From Platerodrilus igneus (lineage: Eukaryota > Arthropoda > Insecta > Coleoptera > Lycidae), in NCBI GenBank assembly GCA_036346225.1, contig JARFIW010001087.1, positions 806,001-870,000 on the forward strand: DNA of 64,000 nt, in the 5' to 3' direction. The notes beneath the pieces are model-generated. The model worked only from the letters and a program-made list of their open reading frames with translations. It did not search any database and was not told the origin of the DNA. Positions 34,101 through 49,500 of this stretch are shown here, piece by piece. Position numbers and translations under genes: made by a program. Each line of letters begins with the position of its first letter. Within the stretch, counting starts at the first letter, position 1.

Positions 34101-37100
34101 GGATAGACGAATAGTACATAGCTTATACAAAGAGCAAACAGCAGTAATAGAATTAGAGCAGGAACGTAGAGAAGTAAACATTAGGAAAGGGGTGAGACAG
34201 GGAAGTGCCCTATCTTCATTGATTTTTAACTTGTACATTGAAGAGGCAATGAATACTTTCAAATGCAGGAAGACATTTGGAGTTACTATGCAGGAACAAG
34301 AAATCGATTTGCTTAGATTTGCAGATGATATAGCGGTATTAGCGTCTAGCAAGGAAGAGTTAGAAGCTCCTCTTAATGAAATGGAAACGGTTCTAATAGA
34401 GAGATACGGTTTGAAAATTAACAAAACTAAAACTAAAGTTCTAGTATGCAAAGGTGGGGAAAATAAATCAAAAACAAGAATACAAGTATGTAACACGAAC
34501 TTAAAGAGGTTAAGGATTTCTGCTACCTAGGAAGCCAAATAACGCAAGATGGGAAAATCACAAAAGATATAAAACAAAGATTAGCACAAGATCGTGCTAC
34601 ATTTAACAAGAAAAAGCAACTACTGTGCTCAAAGACCACAAACATAGAAACAAGGAAAAGATTGCGTAAAACATATGTGTGGAGCACAGCACTGTACGGC
34701 TGTAAAGCCTGGACAGTAGGAGAAGCGGACAAGAAAAAGGTAGAAGCCTTTGAAATGTGGTGCTACAGACGTATGTTGAAGTTATCATGGACAGACAAAA
34801 TTAAGAACGGGGAGGTACTAAAAATGGTAGGGGAAGAAAGAAATATGTGGAAAACAGTAAAAAATAAAAGAGATAGGATGATAAGCCACATACTACGGCA
34901 TGAGGGAATAGTGCAGAATATATTAGAAGCACAGATAGGAAAATCAGAAGAAGAGGCAGACCTAGGTTAGACTACTGCACACAGATAGTAAAAGATGTAG
35001 GTTGTAGGGGTTTCAGGGAAATGTGTAGGCTAGTCCAGAATAGAAATTACTGGAGGTGCGTATCCAACCAATCCTAAGATGGATAAACTAATGACGAAAA
35101 AATAACTGTGCTTAAACAGGTTGATTATTATAAGTAACTACAAGAAGTGGTTGGGCAATATTCTCGAATAATGTTAAGTGTGTGAAAGGATTTACTGGAA
35201 AACCATTATTTCGCCAAATGTCTAAGTGTTGGGGGATCTTGGTAGCCACAGGTTGCTTAATCCCCTTCACTGAATCTCGGTGAAATAGGGCATAAAATTA
35301 GAAAACAATAGAAGGGGAACGAGCTGTATACACATGCCGTGTGAGAATTTCAGGGAACTATGTAGGCTAGCTCAGAATGGCAACCAACACACTAAACAAG
35401 AAAACAGATACACAAAATTTGAACAATATTTATTCTTATCTAATATCCCTTATTAAAAGTAATAACCATTCACTTTAATTTTTCAAAAATTACTTCAAAT
35501 TTATTTATAATTTTAATTTGATACATATTTATAAACGCATTGAGATATGTAAATTTTCCTGCACAGACTAATTATTTTACATAGTCAGTAACTGTTAATA
35601 CATGTCAATGTCTTTCAAATTTTCATACTTTGTACATTTAAAAAATTTTCTATATCTTTAGTTATATGTATATATAAAACTCATAACCGTAAGTAATGTT
35701 AAACTACTATTCCAACAATTAATTTTATATGTATGAGATTCCCGACGAAGATATTAAATTTATCGAAAGCTTGAATGATTAAAAGAGTATTTTATTAATC
35801 CATCAAATTTGACTGCTTTCCCCAATAATAAAAACAAATTAATTAATTATTTAACCAGTCGAAATAATTTAAATATATATATATTGCTGTGTTAAACTCG
35901 CCCCACGGATTGGGCGCACATTAAAATGCTGTGATATAACCCTTATGTTACTCAAGCACTTGTGAAAATATTAATTTATAATTTTCTTTGCCTCGACTAG
36001 GTGATTCAATTAAATAAAGCAATTCCACAATACACCGTATAATGATTAAATATTTACAACTTTTTCCCTTTTTAAATATCTTCTCCCTTTTTGAATTATT
36101 CACATCTGTCCGATTTTTAGAAAATGAGGCCAGCAAAACGAGCTTTTGTTACATTTGGAGACCTGGTGAAACGTTTCAAGATGTCTATAACTTTTCATCA
36201 ATTTATACAAGAAACCCCAATTTGTCGGCTCTTACACTTTTAAATTATTATAGAAATAAAATAAAATAAATCATCAAAAATATCTAACCTGAAGTGGTTT
36301 TGTAGGTGCTATGCATTCGTAAGAATTGAAGTCGATGTCCAAATCGTTATTGGTGCGTTTATTCCAATGAAAGGTTTTTCATTTCTGTAATAGAATGTTT
36401 ACCATTTTTAGAAATTATTAAATTGTTTGAACTAACAGCATTTTCTAGAGTTTCGTATCCAAAATTGTATTTAAGATCGTAATGGATCGTTATTAAAAGT
36501 TTTAACAAGAATCGTAGCGTTATTTCAATTGTGGTTCAGAACGTAGTTATTCAGAATGTAATTTAGAACGTAGTTCTTCAGGACGTATTTAATCAGAACG
36601 TAGTTCTTCAGATCGTAATTATTCAGAGCCCTGTTTTATTTATTATTAGAAATAATATTATTTCACTAAATCTTATCTACTTACGTCTTTTAGAAGTACG
36701 GCTCTCTTTGCACAATTATAAACTCTTTAAAATAATTGTCACTTAACTTTTCACGTAAATATTTATCACTTTCAAGTATAGTAACTGCCCAGTTTCAAAA
36801 GTATACTAACTCAATATTCAATTGAAATAATATTTATAGGATCAACCCCCTTTAGTTTCTGATTCGTTGACTCCACGTGCTGGGCGAGACCAAGTGTATT
36901 ATCACTTGTTATTTTGGTAATTTTACCAGCTGTCTAGTTCAATAGTATGACGCGATGCTCCCTTTGTCACGTAAATTCTTATTATACCTTGCATTTACTT
37001 CAGAAATCCCAGAAATCTTCATTCAATAGATCACGTAGTTTGTTGGCCTTATTCTAATCTGGATGGAATAAATTTGGTGTTTGTTTATTTCCTAATAAAT

Positions 37101-37479
37101 TGGATTTTTGAGCAAATGTGATACTTTTAAATCACTTACGCTTTTCAAATAATGCATAATTTCTAAGTGCGTTTAAGACGATATATCCACGCACTTTTTG
37201 AATATTTGTCTAGCCAATTCATGCAAGTTTTTCACTGATTTAATTTCAATGCGTTTCGTTACCTTTTCAAATTCTTATCTTTGCTCATAGCTACTTTTGG
37301 ATATCTGTTTAATCGCTTCTACTGCTATATACAGTGTGCTCTCAACTAATAATATTTATAATGACCTATCTACTCTACTAATATCTGTACTTATGTGTTT
37401 TTGCTACTTGGACGTTACTTCTTTTTGTTCTACGACCCCTATGACTTAACCTACTGCTAAATTAACCCTATAATTACAG

Positions 37480-37521
<42 letters not shown>

Positions 37522-40500
37522 GTTATTACAAAAGGTATTATAGTTAATAAGATGAAATAATAACTTGGACTTTTATGCAAAACCCAAATGATTATTTAAA
37601 TCGAGCTAGTAATTGAAGATAGAAAATATAAGGTCTTAGATAGGACTCAAACCTGTATCTTAGCCTTTCTAGGACCACGCGTTTTCCAATTACGCCACGG
37701 AGATTTGTAACGGGCATTTTTAATAGCTTAACATTTTACGCTTTTTTAACCAATTAGTAAATACTTTCAAATAGTTTTCAGATTTGTATGCAATTTAACT
37801 CGCGTGTATTAATTTTAAAAAGTAGTTTAATTGAAGATTGATTTTCATTAATAAATAAATTGCAAGGAACGAGTTTTAAATAGGATTATTCGTAAATTAC
37901 TTTCCAACGTATCGAAAATGATAAACAACTGTAATTAATCATTAGATATGATTGCGGCATTCACGTTTTGGATGTTCTTTATGTTATTAGCAAAGGAGAT
38001 AATAGTCGACAAGAGGTTATGGTAACAACTATTTTATATAACCAGATGAGCAGTGTAGTTCTGATTACATTTGAAGGAAGTATGCTTTATATGTAACGTA
38101 TTTTGATTGACCACAAGTGCGGTTGTAATAGCAACGAGTTGATATAAACAGATGAGCAGTTGTAGTTTGTTCTTGGTTCCTATATATTAATTACGTTGTA
38201 TATTAACTGTAGAAAGTGTAGTTCTTATTCCATTGGAGGAAAGATGCTTTAGATATAGGCGAACGTGTTTTACTCGACCGCACGTGGTTTACGGAACATT
38301 GACGGACGTACTTAGTGATTACGCGTGCTTTACTAATTGTGTTTTTAGTTGAGTTTCTTTTGAAATAAAAGTTGTAGAACTTGCTTGCTAAACTTGACCG
38401 ATTCTTTTAGGATTACTGTGTGTGCGATCTAGTTTCGTGGTCCTTTTTTTATCAGACTAAGTGCAATAAACTTGTACAGAATTTTTAAAGGAGCCACTTT
38501 AGTCAGGTTTTAAACTCCTTTTTTAACTCATTCCGTATTAATGATACGTTAAATTTGCCCATTTAATAATAAGTAAATAAAATATAAACGTACATTTTTT
38601 AAAGACGAGATTGTGAGAGTGACCGTGTTTTTACATGTTTCACCGTATTCAAACAATGCCTTTACCAACTGAAATGAGCTTTAGAAGTTGACGAAGTTCT
38701 TTCTGCTGAAGCAGAACCGCAATACGAAAAATTCTTGACGGATGTTTGGATCGGAATTATACTAACTTTAATTGTTCTTAGTTGCGTGTGTTGCATGTGT
38801 TCCTGTCTGTTGTACCACAAATTCCACCCCCGCGAATAGACTGTGAATCTTTGCCAAGCTACACCAGTGCATCCGGCTTACCAAGCTATCAGGAGGCTTT
38901 CGATCAGTAACAGAAAGTAAAAGAACAACATGCAGTTGATAGTAGTGTCAAGTTTCAAGTTGATAATGGGATGGAACCATGGACACCCCACACTCCAACA
39001 ACTCCAACTGCAAGGCTATCAGTAGCCGAATTAGTCCAACTCTATAGACACTCTTCCGGTGTTCCTGGTTGTGGAAGTTGAACTATTTCATACTTGTTAT
39101 TACTTTAAATATCTATCCGTTGGTTTTGCAATATTCTTTGTCGTGTTGATACCTTTTACAATAGACTTGCCTGCTATTAAGAAAAAAAAAGAAAAAAAAA
39201 AAATCAATACTACTGAATTACTCATATCTATTGTGTCTTATCTATTTATCTTTTGTTAACATTTTGTCTGATTTATGTTTAATTGGTGTGTGAGAAAACG
39301 TTTCTGCTACTCCCCAATATTACCTCACTTTGTAATAAAAATTTGCGTAATGCTTTTATCGTGATTATATTATATAGATTATCCAAACAGTTTTATTCAC
39401 ATTCTACAAAGTGCTGAATAATTTACACTTATCATTGCTGCTATGCTTATTCTTTTCTTTATTTCAGGTTTGCTTAACTATTTTTCTTGCAGGTATTGTC
39501 ACTAACTCCTTACCGCCGTATACATAATACGTTAGTCTGCTTTCTACAACCCCCCCTAATCTCCGATTGAGCCCGGTCATTCCTTGATTTTCTTTGTGTT
39601 ACGCACGGCTACGAGCCAACGTAGCATAAATTTGGCCCCAACGTGGCTGCCACGAATTACGTAACAGTTTAATGACGACAATTGGAAAATTTACAAATCT
39701 AAATCGTGTACACAACCATACATCATTTTTGTCATCATGTTTAAGTACAATTATTTTTTTTTGTCATTAGGTTTTCCATCTTGGAACTGCTTGGATGTGT
39801 ACCTCCACTGATTTCTATTCTAAACTAGCCTACACATTTGCCTGAAATTCCCATAGCTTATATACAGCTCGGCTTCACCTCCAATGTTTTCTAAATGTAT
39901 ACCCCATCTCATTGATATTCAGTGGTATATAAAGGGGGTTAAGCAACCTGTGGCTTCCAAGATCCCCAAATACTTAAACATTTTCCGAATTAACAGTTTC
40001 CAATAAATTCTTTTACACAATCAGAATTAATTGAGAATATTGCAAAACCAACACCTGTAACTGTTTATAATAATCATCAGGTTTAAGTACAATAATTGTT
40101 TTTTCGTCATTACGTTTTTCGTGAGCTAACCTACACATCTCCCTGAATCTCCCGCAGCCCACATCTCTGATTATCTGTGCGCAATAGTCTAACCTAGGTC
40201 TACCTCTACACCTCTTTTCCTATCTCTGCTTCTAATATATTTTGCACTATTCCGTCATGCCTTAGTATGTGACCTGTCATCCTATTTTTCTTTATCTACC
40301 ATTTCTAGAACTTCTTTGGACTTGACTTTGTCTGTTAATGACATCTTCATCATATGTCTGTAGCACCACATTTCAAAGGCATCTATCTTTTTCCTGTCCG
40401 CTTTTTCTACTGGTAGGTTTTGCAGCACTTCATTAATCATGTAAAACCATCACTAGAAGGCTCAATTATTTTAGCGCTAGATAATCATGAAAATTATGTT

Positions 40501-43500
40501 TCTGTGCCAACTGTCTCTTGTGCGAAAATGCTGGCATAATAATGGTGACATTTTACACACACACTTCGCATAAGGTGCTGCCGCTAGGCCGTACAGTTTC
40601 TGAACCGCTTAAAGTATTTTACCACAAAGCTGTAGCAGATTGGGTGACTTCTCCAGGAAACCAAGGAAAGCCGGTAACAATTTATGATGTGACTGAACTT
40701 ATCCCATTTCGTACACTCCAGCAAACATAGTTAAGAAATTTCAAGTAACTTGCCTTATTCCACTAAATAGAGACTTTTTCCCAGACCATAAATATCTACC
40801 CTTCACTGTCACTGATCGTCTTCATTTTGATATAACTTAAGACGACCAGGCTACCAGTCAGTCAACAGGTCTTCCAATAAATCGTGTTCTGGTAGTAGAA
40901 CCAACTTCACCATCGCATTTCACTAAAACTTCATTATTATCGGACTATTTTTATTCGCCAACATCCAATCAGCCATGATGATCTAATAAGCTATCATCAT
41001 CTAATCAGTCAACAATACTCCTTCCTGTAGGTCAATCATAGTAACTCCTGAACAAATACGGCATTGCCCAAGACTGAGACTCGCAAATTCACTACGAAAT
41101 ACAGACCTAAAGGAAAGTGAAGAATTTTAACAGACATCCCAGAAAAAATGAAATAAAATAATGAAAGAAATAAAACTAGAAAAAAAAGCTGATAAAGAAA
41201 ACTAAAAAAAAGTAAAGTTGAATGTGGACAAATGATAAGACTATCACACGATCACAAAATCATGATAGTTCCTCAGAGTGTAACAGTAACTTGCTGTGTG
41301 AAAGTAATAGTGTTGATGATCTTACAGGTATCTAAGGGATCCTATAGTCATTGCTCAAGATCTTGAATTTTATTTAAAAACATATGAATTGAAAGCTGAT
41401 GACCATGTTTTAGTAGAATTTCAAGGCAAAGAGAATGTGAAAGTACTACGTTGCTAAAATTGTTGAGGTATAGGACAAAGATGTGTTCCATGTTGAATAT
41501 TTGAACAAGTGTCTTGATTCACATAAGTTTAAAATTGAAGTGGTTGGAGAAATATTTGAAGTGAATGTTGAAGATATCAAGTACAAGCTTTCTGCTACAA
41601 ATGTTTGTGGTGGAACTGTAAAGCGAGCAAGATAGTTGACGTTTCCCGTATCGTTCGCTGGATGTAGTCTTGGATAGATAGCTTAATCCTTCATCTACTG
41701 AACGGACCAAACAAACCGGAACAAGATTTTATCGTGTTCTGATATTAATATATAATGCTTCTGAACTCGATAGCTGCTTGACTTTGTTTATTTACATGCT
41801 TTTTGTAATTTTTTGATGGTGTTCATTTATTACAATGATTGTTTCTTTTATATAAATTTTCCATCAGGAACTACCATCTGGGTCCATTGGACTCATAGTA
41901 ACAAAGGCTATGCGAATGTAGCGATTTCCTGATAGAATCACACAAATTAGGGAATTTTCCGTTGTTGGGATCTTACGAATTAGGAACTTCTAAATTAGAA
42001 TCACAACCTTTAGCGACTTCCCTGCTGCTTTAGTAACAGCAACGAATATATAGGGTAATCAGTACAATTTGGACTCTTGTAAAATGTCTAGTGTTCGTGT
42101 GTTAATGAAAATAGTTAATCTATTTACTGTTTCATTTGTTGAATCAGGCAGATAAATTTGATATAATTTAGTTGAGTTTTATTAGTTCATAACACAGTTA
42201 TTTTAGTGTCTAGAATTAAAAAACAAATGGATAAGCGAAGATTATTGAAGCCCAAAAAATTGCAAGCTGTCATAAATAAAATGAGCGATATTGATTATGA
42301 CAATGAAAGCGAATATATGTCATCGGATGATGATGGAGAAATAAACATTGAAATTACACATTGTGAGGAAAATTCAGAAATAGACAACTGTAATAATTCC
42401 TACTCGTATGAAATTGACGACTATGAAATGAACACCATTAGCAAACCAAATTTATCTTTTACATCCAAGAATCAACAAGTATGGATCAAAAATCCTGTCA
42501 ACCCTCTACAGGGCCGATAAGGTCAGCATAAAATTTTGCGGAAAAATCAGGAGTTACACGATATACCTTCTTCCTGCATTTTTAATTTATTTTAGAAGAC
42601 CGTTTTTGGAAATTATTATCAAATGGACGAAATTAGAATGATACTGTCTTTAAAAATAAATGGAAGCTACTTGACCAAAACGAATTTCAAAAATTCATGT
42701 GAATACTAGTACTTATGGCAGTTTATAAATAAAATCGAAGAAATAATCCAATTGTGGCGTAACAAAGATTAACGAAACATTTTCAACGATATTATGAGCC
42801 ATACTAGGTTTCAAAGTATACTTCGAGTGATTAAATTTAATAATGCAGCTGCAAGTAAGAAAGAAAGATCTACTGACAAACCATAACCGATTTGTGAGTG
42901 TTTCGAAATGTGGAACGATCTCCATAAGACGGATTTATTACAGGTTGGAGTACGACCGTAGGTGAACAATTTGTAATTTATAGACAAAGATGTCCATTTT
43001 GGAAATATATACCTTCAGAACCAAAACGATATGGTATCAACTTCTGAGCAATTTATCAAAGAGTAGAGTCATATGCTTGAAAGATAGAAATTTACATGAG
43101 AAAAACGGGGAAAAAAAAAAATACACTATAGCAAAAATGTGCTGAAGAGATTGATAAAAGGGATTGAAAACTCTGAACAAAATGTCCTGCGACACTTTTT
43201 TTACTTCATATTCATTTGCAAATTATTTAATATAAAAAAACTGAATATTATAGGAGCAATTCGAAAAATAAGTTGAACTTATGTTTTCCGAATTCCAAGA
43301 ATCATAAAATCCTTTTCATATTATTTGGTATACAAAACGATAAAAAGATAATTTCATACTGCCCAAAAAGAGGAAAAGTTGTGACATTACTTAGTACATT
43401 ATATATGACAAGAAAATCGATAACGGATAAAAAAAACTTGAAATAATTATGAGCTATTACAAAACTAAAGATGGTGTCAACGCCAATGACCAAACAACAA

Positions 43501-46500
43501 AAACAACCAGTGTGAAAAGGAGAACTAGACGATGACCACTGACCGTTTTTTACAATACGATCGATATTGGCATTACGAATTCATACATAGTGTAGTCATC
43601 TCTCAATGGAAATTGTGACAAATAGTTACATAAGTAAAGAAATACTATTATTGAATTGGGAAAACAGTTTACGCAATAAAATTTTGAGGAACCACAACCA
43701 AGCACCAGCACTGCATATGAACCTCCGAAAAAGAAGAAACGATGTGGCACATGCATAGCTAAAAAAGATCGAAAACTCAAGCAACATGTTATAAATCTAA
43801 TCAATATGTGCATGTGGAGGACATTCTGTTAAATTATGTAAAAATTGTTTTGAATAAATGTATCAAAAATATACAAAATAAAAATGTTAAAATAAAGAAA
43901 AACCCTTTGGATCACACATGGGTCCAATAGACCCGAGCGGTAGGTATTGAAGCTTTTTTTTTTGTGGTAAACAAAGGGTAATGATAACCTAACGTACAAT
44001 TTAGTAAGTTTTTACATAATTTTGAGTTGAGTTTGTAATAAATGTGCCGCATAAGTTGAATTCTGTTACTTCCTAAATACAAAAATATTTAAATTATATT
44101 AAAATTAACGTTTTGGTGTACTCCTCCACACTGTCCTTAGGTATATCATTGCACGTTCCTAGGTACATCAGTATGATGTAATTAGAGACAGGTCCTAGGG
44201 TTAAAAAAATATTTGTAGGTTGTTAATTTCTAGAATTAGGGCAATAACTACATGTTCTTGTCAAAGGTAAGATGTTAATCAACTAGCCTGTATAATGAAA
44301 ATAACAAATAAAAGCATCTAACAAAATTAAAAAAATTAAAACCAAATTTTGTTCCTAGTGTAGCAGTATAAAATCATGCTAGTATCACTATAGGTAGGCA
44401 ACCCTAATTACGTGCGTATACATCTATGGTAGTATAAATTTCTATTGCAAATAAAACCAGATAGAACGGAGTAGGGATTCGAGGTCCGACGGCGATACTC
44501 GAGGCCATCGTGGTTTTCTGGTTCTTGTTGAGTTAAACTCGCAAGCAAGATGATGTGTCGAAAAATCGTTTTGATAATGATAATTCTTGCGAAGAAGCGA
44601 GTTCGTCTGAAAATGTTTATTTAAGAAACTTACAGCAGGCTAGTGGTAAGAGAGCTTTCTTTTAAATAAAATTTGGCTAATGAGGTATTACAAATTTTAG
44701 CTGTTAAGTACGATCGAAATAAATATAATTAAAGACTGATGCAGCAAATTGGACTTGAGTAATGGAATCTATTATGAAGAATGAATATTCGAATTTAATT
44801 TAACACGCGTGACGAAATTACAAGTGCAAGATGGAGAGCAAGGGTTGATGCTACACTTTCATTGTTCATAGCAAGGGTCAAATCGAGTCAAGGACGCAGC
44901 TGTCAGTTAGGTTGGCTGTTGGCAGTCAGATGACATTGTTTTCCTACAAGTTGTAACTGGGTAATTATACTTTCTTATCGGATCGGGTTTGGAACAAAAA
45001 CTTTTAGTTTAAACAAAGAGTAAATACTATAAATTTTATTTGTAAAACATTCCTGGACGTTTTAAAGTTAATTTTTAAATTGTTAGAAAGTCAATTGATG
45101 CCTGCGAAGTCCGCAGTCACTCGACATTAAATTTGATCTATAATTGACCTTTACCTCAATCTAATTTCACTTGTATAATATAGCACCTTTGCAGAATGTG
45201 CTTAGTACACATTTGGTGTATTAATAAAACAGTGTAACACTGATAAGGTTATGAGCTCAAACACTTATCGGCGCATTTGATTTATTTGTAAAAGATTTAA
45301 CGTAATTTAATTCTTTATTAATTGATATAAAAGTTGGGACTTATGAAAGTTTAAGTCGCCTTGTATATAGTTTTGTTAATTGAATTGTTTTATTAATTGA
45401 TATAAATTTGGACTTATGAAAGTTTAAGTCGCCTTGTATATAGTTTTGTTACTTGAATTGTTTTATTAAGGAACTAAGTCGAATCATGCTTTTTTTTATG
45501 GTACATATTTTTTTGTACCTATATTACCTAAAAGAAACATTAGAACTACTTTGCTTTACAATTGTTTTATTTATTGAACTGGTGGTTGTGACTTAGTGCA
45601 TTAAATGGTACACTACTGTGTTAAGCTATACCGGTCAGCCCACCCCTGAGGAAGTTATTAGATGTTTCATGCTCTTAAATGATTATAGCTTAGGCTATGT
45701 GTTTGTGGTAAGCAAAATTTAGTGTTTTGTTTAGATTCTGCCATACTTGAGGAGACGGAGTTTGCAGCCAGTGCATCAGTCCCGAGGTAATTGGTATAAT
45801 TCTACTCCCTTACAGATAGGTGCAACAAGGAGCAGGACACTAGATACAACATCTTTCCGTAGTCTTAACTATGAATACTTACACCCTTTGGAATTTGATA
45901 TCCAGATATTACCATATCCTTGACAGTAGTTCTAATATTTCCAATTGCTGTAGGGGATAATCTTGTAGTTTCTTTAATGACAGCTCTTAAAAATGATGCT
46001 TTTGATAGAACCTCTTTAGTAATTGGACTATCTTTGTTAGGCAGCAGCTCGAGTAATTCTTCACGAAGTGTGTTTTGGGCATTTGGAGTTTTTGCTAAAT
46101 AATACATGCATGATCCGGCAATTCTTCCTGTCTAATGTATAAAAAATAATATATAGAACTAGTTTACAAAAATGTAGCACCTACAAGCGTTATTAGACAT
46201 AATAAATTCAATTAGATATTGCTATTGAAATTGTTGATGTACAAAGATTAGTGAAAAATTTATAAGGTGGATAGGAAACAGAGCCGATGTAATACAGATA
46301 CTGAGATATTAAAATTTAAAATTGTTAAGCGTGTAAGACAAGGATGCACTTTATTACAAACCTTATTTAACTTGTATATGAAAGCAATAAATAAAATAAA
46401 AGAAGCAGAAAATATAGGAGTTGCAATTCCAAAGGAAAATTCAAATGTTGAGGTATACGAAAGACGCAGTATATGAATGAAAACAGTTACGGAGTTAGAA

Positions 46501-49500
46501 ATAGGACTAGAGAGAATAAGGAAATATTAGTTTGAGGCTTATGCATGGAAAACAACAATACCAAAACAAAGATAATGAAACGTCATAAACAAACTAGTAG
46601 AAAGGAAATGACAGGAAAATTAAATTCAGAGGTATCTGAAAAACTAAGAGCTTCATTGTAGAAGTAAAAGAATATAAAGAGCTGAACTGATGTACAAGAC
46701 GTGATATTAAAAAGCAGGAAAACTCTAGTTATTAGGAAAATACCATTGAAACTTGATAACTTAAACAATTAAATTAACAAACATGTTAGCATGGTAACAT
46801 TTAAAATCTAGACCACACCATCATTATATTTATAATAAAATTTTGCTAATTAACATATCTACGTGAGTTATGTGAGCCCCCATTTGTTATATATATGAAA
46901 CTAATAAAGATATTAGGAAATATTAGGAAATATTAGGAAAGTGCAACAATGTCATAAAAGACAAATTGCAACAATTTATTACAATTTAATTCAGTTATTT
47001 CAGTTCCCACGAGTGGAAACGCTACAAAGTAGCACAAGGATAAGTGACACTGCAGATGTCAGGTCACAGACGGTCGTAGGAAGTCACGTACCGAGATTAC
47101 GCAGAATAAGCCTGCAACATTGTAATTATGAATAGCTTTTAAGATAGCAACTAAGTATTATGAATAGAGTCAAGGGTAAGCGGACATTAGGTTCGCAAGT
47201 TCCCACAGAATTGTAAAGAGGTAGGGAGATTATAAAAAGGCCGGGAGCTCCACTCCCAGGCAGTTCATCAACGTTCAGCTTTCACATTGCAGTCCGTCGG
47301 TAACTCACTTGTACAATTATTTAATAATTTGGAACTTAGAGTAATAATTCAAGATTGTCTAAATTCAATATTTAATTTCTGTACAAACTTAAATAAATGT
47401 GTTAATAATCAAAGAAGTCTTTTTAAAAAGGACCGCTCGAAACCACGAATTTTAACTCGTGTTGTTGGAAATGTATACAGTAATTAATAGACGTCCAGAA
47501 AAGCGTATGCGTAGAGTGTAATGGGAAATAATTGTCCGATAAATCTTACATAGTATCTGACCATGAAAGCGAATTTAACAGATAAATGTAATTGGTCAAA
47601 TGACTGAAAAGAGCAGTATGATTGCAATAAGTGCAAAATAAAAACGTCAGTGAGACCCATGAGCAGTGCAATTATTAATAAAAATTGTATAGGAAAGCAT
47701 AGATTTTGGCGATATTTGGAGTAAAGTTCAAGCTATTGTAATCTTTTTGTATGTGGTAGGATTCTAAAAACAATCTATTGACATAGTACTCTCTTTCTCC
47801 AATATTTTAATATCTTCCCATTTGGCTACGTGTACGGGGTATTCTGTATGAGTGAAGCTACTTCAATATTGAGTGAGTCGGACTCTCAGTCACTGGTTGG
47901 TTTGCCTCGTGTAAGTCTTGTTACATGAGCAATTAATACCATAGACGATGTTACTGCATAATAGTTTGTTAGTTCGGTCTCTAACTTTTATAAACAGATT
48001 GTCAATAGATTTCATGTACTGGTGGTGGTGGTTTTTGTTAAAAATTATTTTTTTTAATGCTGGCATAAGGTTATCAAAATAGGGTAGTTATCCATAGATA
48101 ACTGTATTAGGAGGTTCAATTTGTAAAGGTTTTTGTGAGTAGAAAATTTTTTTTAGAAAAGTTCTTATGTAAGCATTCTTTTCGAGCGTGTACTGTACCG
48201 ACTGAAATTTTCAAACACAAACTCAGTTTCACATATGTTTAAGATCCTATTTTTAAGATTAGAACCATGTTCACTTTTTGACGATAGGAATGATTGAAAT
48301 AATAATCTAAGTAGCGGCCAGAGTGAGTAGGTTTTGTAGTAACTGAATTTGAAATGGTTATTCTCAGTTCTAATCACAAGAGTGTCTAAGAAAGAAATTT
48401 TATTATTTATTTCTACATCTGAAGTGAACTGCAACTGAGAATTAAATTGGATTAAACAGTGTAAAGTTTCCTTGATTTTCTGGTTAGGTGTAGAGCATAA
48501 AATGTCATCAACATATTTAATCAGGCAAAGTGTATGAAAACTAAGAGATGGAACCATCTTTCAAGTAAGTGATTCATTGCGATTTGGACAATTGTGGGAG
48601 AGAGAGATGAACTTATGGGTGTACCTGATATTTGTAAGTAATTTTGGCCTTTGACGACAAGAAATGTGTTATTGAACATTCAACTTATACTAGTAATAAA
48701 AACAATAGTAATAAAAGGAGTTTTGACAATTTGCAGTGGCGTTCAACCCCATCCCATTTTTCGGTTATTATATCTGGAACTGATTTTTGCGGTATATTTG
48801 TAAAAAGAGATGTCACGTCCAACGATATTAGTGACCGGTGAGTGAAAATTTCTGTATTTTCCAATAAAAGTGAATATGTCTTTGATGTTGTACTCTTTTG
48901 GAAGAAAAGAAACAGATAAAATTTTGTTTATGTGTAATAACAATTTATGTGTTGGAGTATTAATTGATAAGATTATCGGGCTAATGGTGTAGCCAGGTTT
49001 TAAAATTATTGGTGATCCATAATATTTTCCTGGGGTTGAATTGTTGATACTGAGATTTTGTTTTTCAATTTTCCACAGATGATTTTTATTTTCTAAAAAT
49101 TTTAGGTGATCATTTACCTTTCCATTGGATACTTTAATGTCATTCAGTAGTTCCAATTATTTTTTTGTCTAATTGTTTTTTTCGTCATAACAGTGACGGA
49201 GCCTTTGCCTGCTCTAATGACTGTAATATCTTGGTGATCCTTCAAGAATTTTCTAATGTTTTGATATTGTTAGGATTTTGTAAATAGTTGGTAATGACAT
49301 TAATGATTTTAGCCCTAGGAAACTTTTTTGTTTATTATCTGAAAAGCATGAGCTTATAATACCTTCAACATTGGCTAATAAATTACGTAAGTTGACATCT
49401 TTGAAAGATACTAGTAGATTAAATTTTGTTCTTAATGATAAGATGACAATTACCTTTTTTGGAATTGCTAAATTGCTAATGTTGACCACCCGTTTACTGT

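Larger units (their letters stand above)
31805..35095 (+). mobile_element. Nearly full-length RTE-type LINE, broken
   Basis: A ~3.3-kb element in one orientation: ~390-bp leader, AP-type endonuclease, linker, RT, C-terminal domain, then a 3' end ATGGATAAACTAATGACG. No separate ORF1, as usual for RTE. Frameshifts and stops at about 32520, 32690, 33200, 33620, 33735, 34030 and 34530 inactivate it as sequenced. It is the reference for the RTE scraps at 2140, 5028 and 40080. Confidence 0.8.

Noticed and set aside
12904..37482. Reading every TTGCTGTG..CAGCAA segment as a DNA transposon with short inverted ends
   Set aside because: At 12904..20187 the same motif is clearly an LTR edge with adjacent PBS and polypurine tract, so inverted pairs are better explained as two LTR edges facing each other across TA tracts.
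40060..40100. CTGATGA on the minus strand
   Set aside because: No GAAA or pairing stems follow, so not a ribozyme.
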